A stretch of 5,250 nt of DNA from Oscillospiraceae bacterium (lineage in GTDB: Bacteria; Bacillota; Clostridia; Oscillospirales; Ruminococcaceae): assembly GCA_016303235.1 (NCBI GenBank), contig JAEDMB010000128.1, forward strand, positions 1 through 5,250. The letters run 5' to 3'. Position 1 is the first letter of the stretch. Each line of letters starts with the position of its first letter. This document shows, one piece after another, positions 4,381 through 5,250 of this stretch. Position numbers and translations under genes: made by a program. The notes under the pieces are model-generated. The model was not told where the DNA came from. It did no database searches and saw nothing but the letters and a program-made list of their open reading frames with translations.

Positions 4381-5250
4381 TTACTTTTTAATTACCTCTT
4401 TACGCATATATCGCTGAAGTGCCTGCGGTATTCGGATACTGCCGTCCTCATTGAGATTATTTTCAAGGAAGGCAATAAGCATTCTCGGAGGGGCAACAAC
4501 AGTATTGTTAAGTGTATGCGGGAAATATTTTAAACCGTCCTCTGTTCTGACTCTGATGCCGAGACGTCTTGCCTGAGCATCACCGAGATTTGAACAGCTT
4601 CCGACCTCGAAATATTTTTTCTGACGCGGAGACCATGCCTCAACGTCAATGCTTTTTACTTTAAGGTCAGCAAGGTCACCGGAGCAACATTCAAGAGTGC
4701 GTACAGGAATATCAAGGCTTCTGAAGAAATCAACAGTATTTGTATAGAGTTTCTTGAACCAGTCCATGCTTTCTTCGGGCTTGCAGACAACAATCATTTC
4801 CTGCTTTTCAAACTGATGAATACGATAAACTCCCCTTTCCTCTATGCCATGAGCACCTACTTCTTTTCTGAAACATGGGGAATAACTTGTAAGAGTCTTT
4901 GGAAGTTCATTTTCAGGGATAATAGTATCAATAAATTTTCCAATCATAGAATGTTCGCTTGTACCGATTAAGTATAAATCTTCTCCCTCAATCTTGTACA
5001 TCATACCTTCCATTTCGGCAAAGCTCATAACACCTGTAACAACATCGCTTCTAATCATAAAGGGCGGAATATAATATGTAAATCCTCTGTCAACCATAAA
5101 ATCCCTTGCATAAGAGAGAATAGCAGACTGTAACAAAGCAATATCACCGCAAAGGTAATAGAAACCGTTACCGCTTGTTTTTCTTGCACTGTCAATATCG
5201 ATACCGTTAAGGTTTTCCATAATATCAACATGGTAAGGAACTTCAAAATC
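4381..5250 (-). CDS. serS: Seryl-tRNA synthetase, catalytic domain (5' part outside window)
   Basis: This class II aminoacyl-tRNA synthetase charges tRNA-Ser with serine in the cytosol. The frame stays open to the right edge, so 289 residues are seen. The Met at 5220 is internal: upstream codons give D-F-E-V-P-Y-H, matching the usual D-F-x-P-x-x-H entry to the catalytic domain. The N-terminal tRNA-binding coiled coil lies outside the window. Visible-residue positions: motif 1 region I-P-P-F-M at 61-65; the T-x-E motif as T-S-E at 97-99 (serine binding); motif 2 F-R-K-E-V-G-A-H-G-I-E-E-R-G followed by Y-R-I-H-Q-F at 127-147; C-S-G-D-L at 189-193; S-C-S-N at 218-221; Q-A-R-R at 226-229; H-T-L-N-N-T at 245-250; motif 3 with R256 and L-E-N. 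The G-A-H-G-I-E-E-R-G and HTLNNT versions differ from the E. coli/B. subtilis form (AG..xRDTRG, HTLNGS) and look like the archaeal-like subclass common in some Clostridia. The gene ends V-I-K-K-stop directly against the next ATG. Confidence 0.95.
   Translation of the reverse strand, partial: DFEVPYHVDIMENLNGIDIDSARKTSGNGFYYLCGDIALLQSAILSYARDFMVDRGFTYYIPPFMIRSDVVTGVMSFAEMEGMMYKIEGEDLYLIGTSEHSMIGKFIDTIIPENELPKTLTSYSPCFRKEVGAHGIEERGVYRIHQFEKQEMIVVCKPEESMDWFKKLYTNTVDFFRSLDIPVRTLECCSGDLADLKVKSIDVEAWSPRQKKYFEVGSCSNLGDAQARRLGIRVRTEDGLKYFPHTLNNTVVAPPRMLIAFLENNLNEDGSIRIPQALQRYMRKEVIKK

Noticed and set aside
5055..5246. Minus-strand frame of 63 codons at the right edge
   Set aside because: It overlaps serS in another frame. 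The serS frame carries the conserved synthetase motifs through this stretch.

Overview
This AT-rich window has codon use heavy in ATA, AAA and GAA and strong AGGAGG-type ribosome binding sites. It looks like a chromosomal piece of a low-GC Firmicute, most likely a Clostridia / Ruminococcus-like gut anaerobe. This placement is inferred from protein style and codon use; no search was run.

Layout. (1) Positions 1-258 (+) hold the end of an open frame resembling the AlbA_2 / AAA_4 (Schlafen-like, COG2865) DNA-binding ATP-binding protein family, cut short compared with normal members. (2) A perfect palindrome at 258-275 matches the core of the chromosomal ParB-binding site parS. It is followed by a palindromic terminator (293-322). 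(3) Positions 333-926 (-) encode a 197-residue protein that I do not recognise. (4) Positions 927-1199 form an AT-rich intergenic stretch with a plausible promoter for that gene and a leader hairpin. (5) Positions 1200-1319 repeat positions 129-248 exactly (120 of 120 bases), inside a second, broken copy of the AlbA_2/AAA_4 fragment. (6) Positions 1397-4006 (+) encode a complete P-type Ca2+-ATPase of the SERCA/PMCA type, preceded by a 9-bp-arm inverted repeat. (7) A second parS-like palindrome (4011-4026) runs into a GC-rich terminator hairpin (4024-4048). (8) On the minus strand, reading in from the right edge, is the catalytic domain of seryl-tRNA synthetase (serS, N-terminus outside the window). 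A small acidic Imm51-like protein follows with zero bases between them (TAA|ATG).

How it fits together. The calcium pump and the hypothetical gene look like single transcription units; serS and the small acidic gene form a translationally linked pair. Two parS-type sites 3.75 kb apart beside serS fit an origin-proximal position, because serS and parA/parB often lie near oriC in Firmicutes. Both sites sit just behind the stop codon of a + strand gene, in a convergent gap next to a terminator. That is a sensible place for ParB/SMC-loading sites.

The most unusual signals are the pair of parS-like palindromes and the sharply bounded 120-bp identity between two fragments whose flanks still agree at protein level but not at DNA level. 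The second looks like a gene-conversion tract. I see no CRISPR array, tRNA, rRNA, transposase or prophage gene, and no convincing new multi-gene system.
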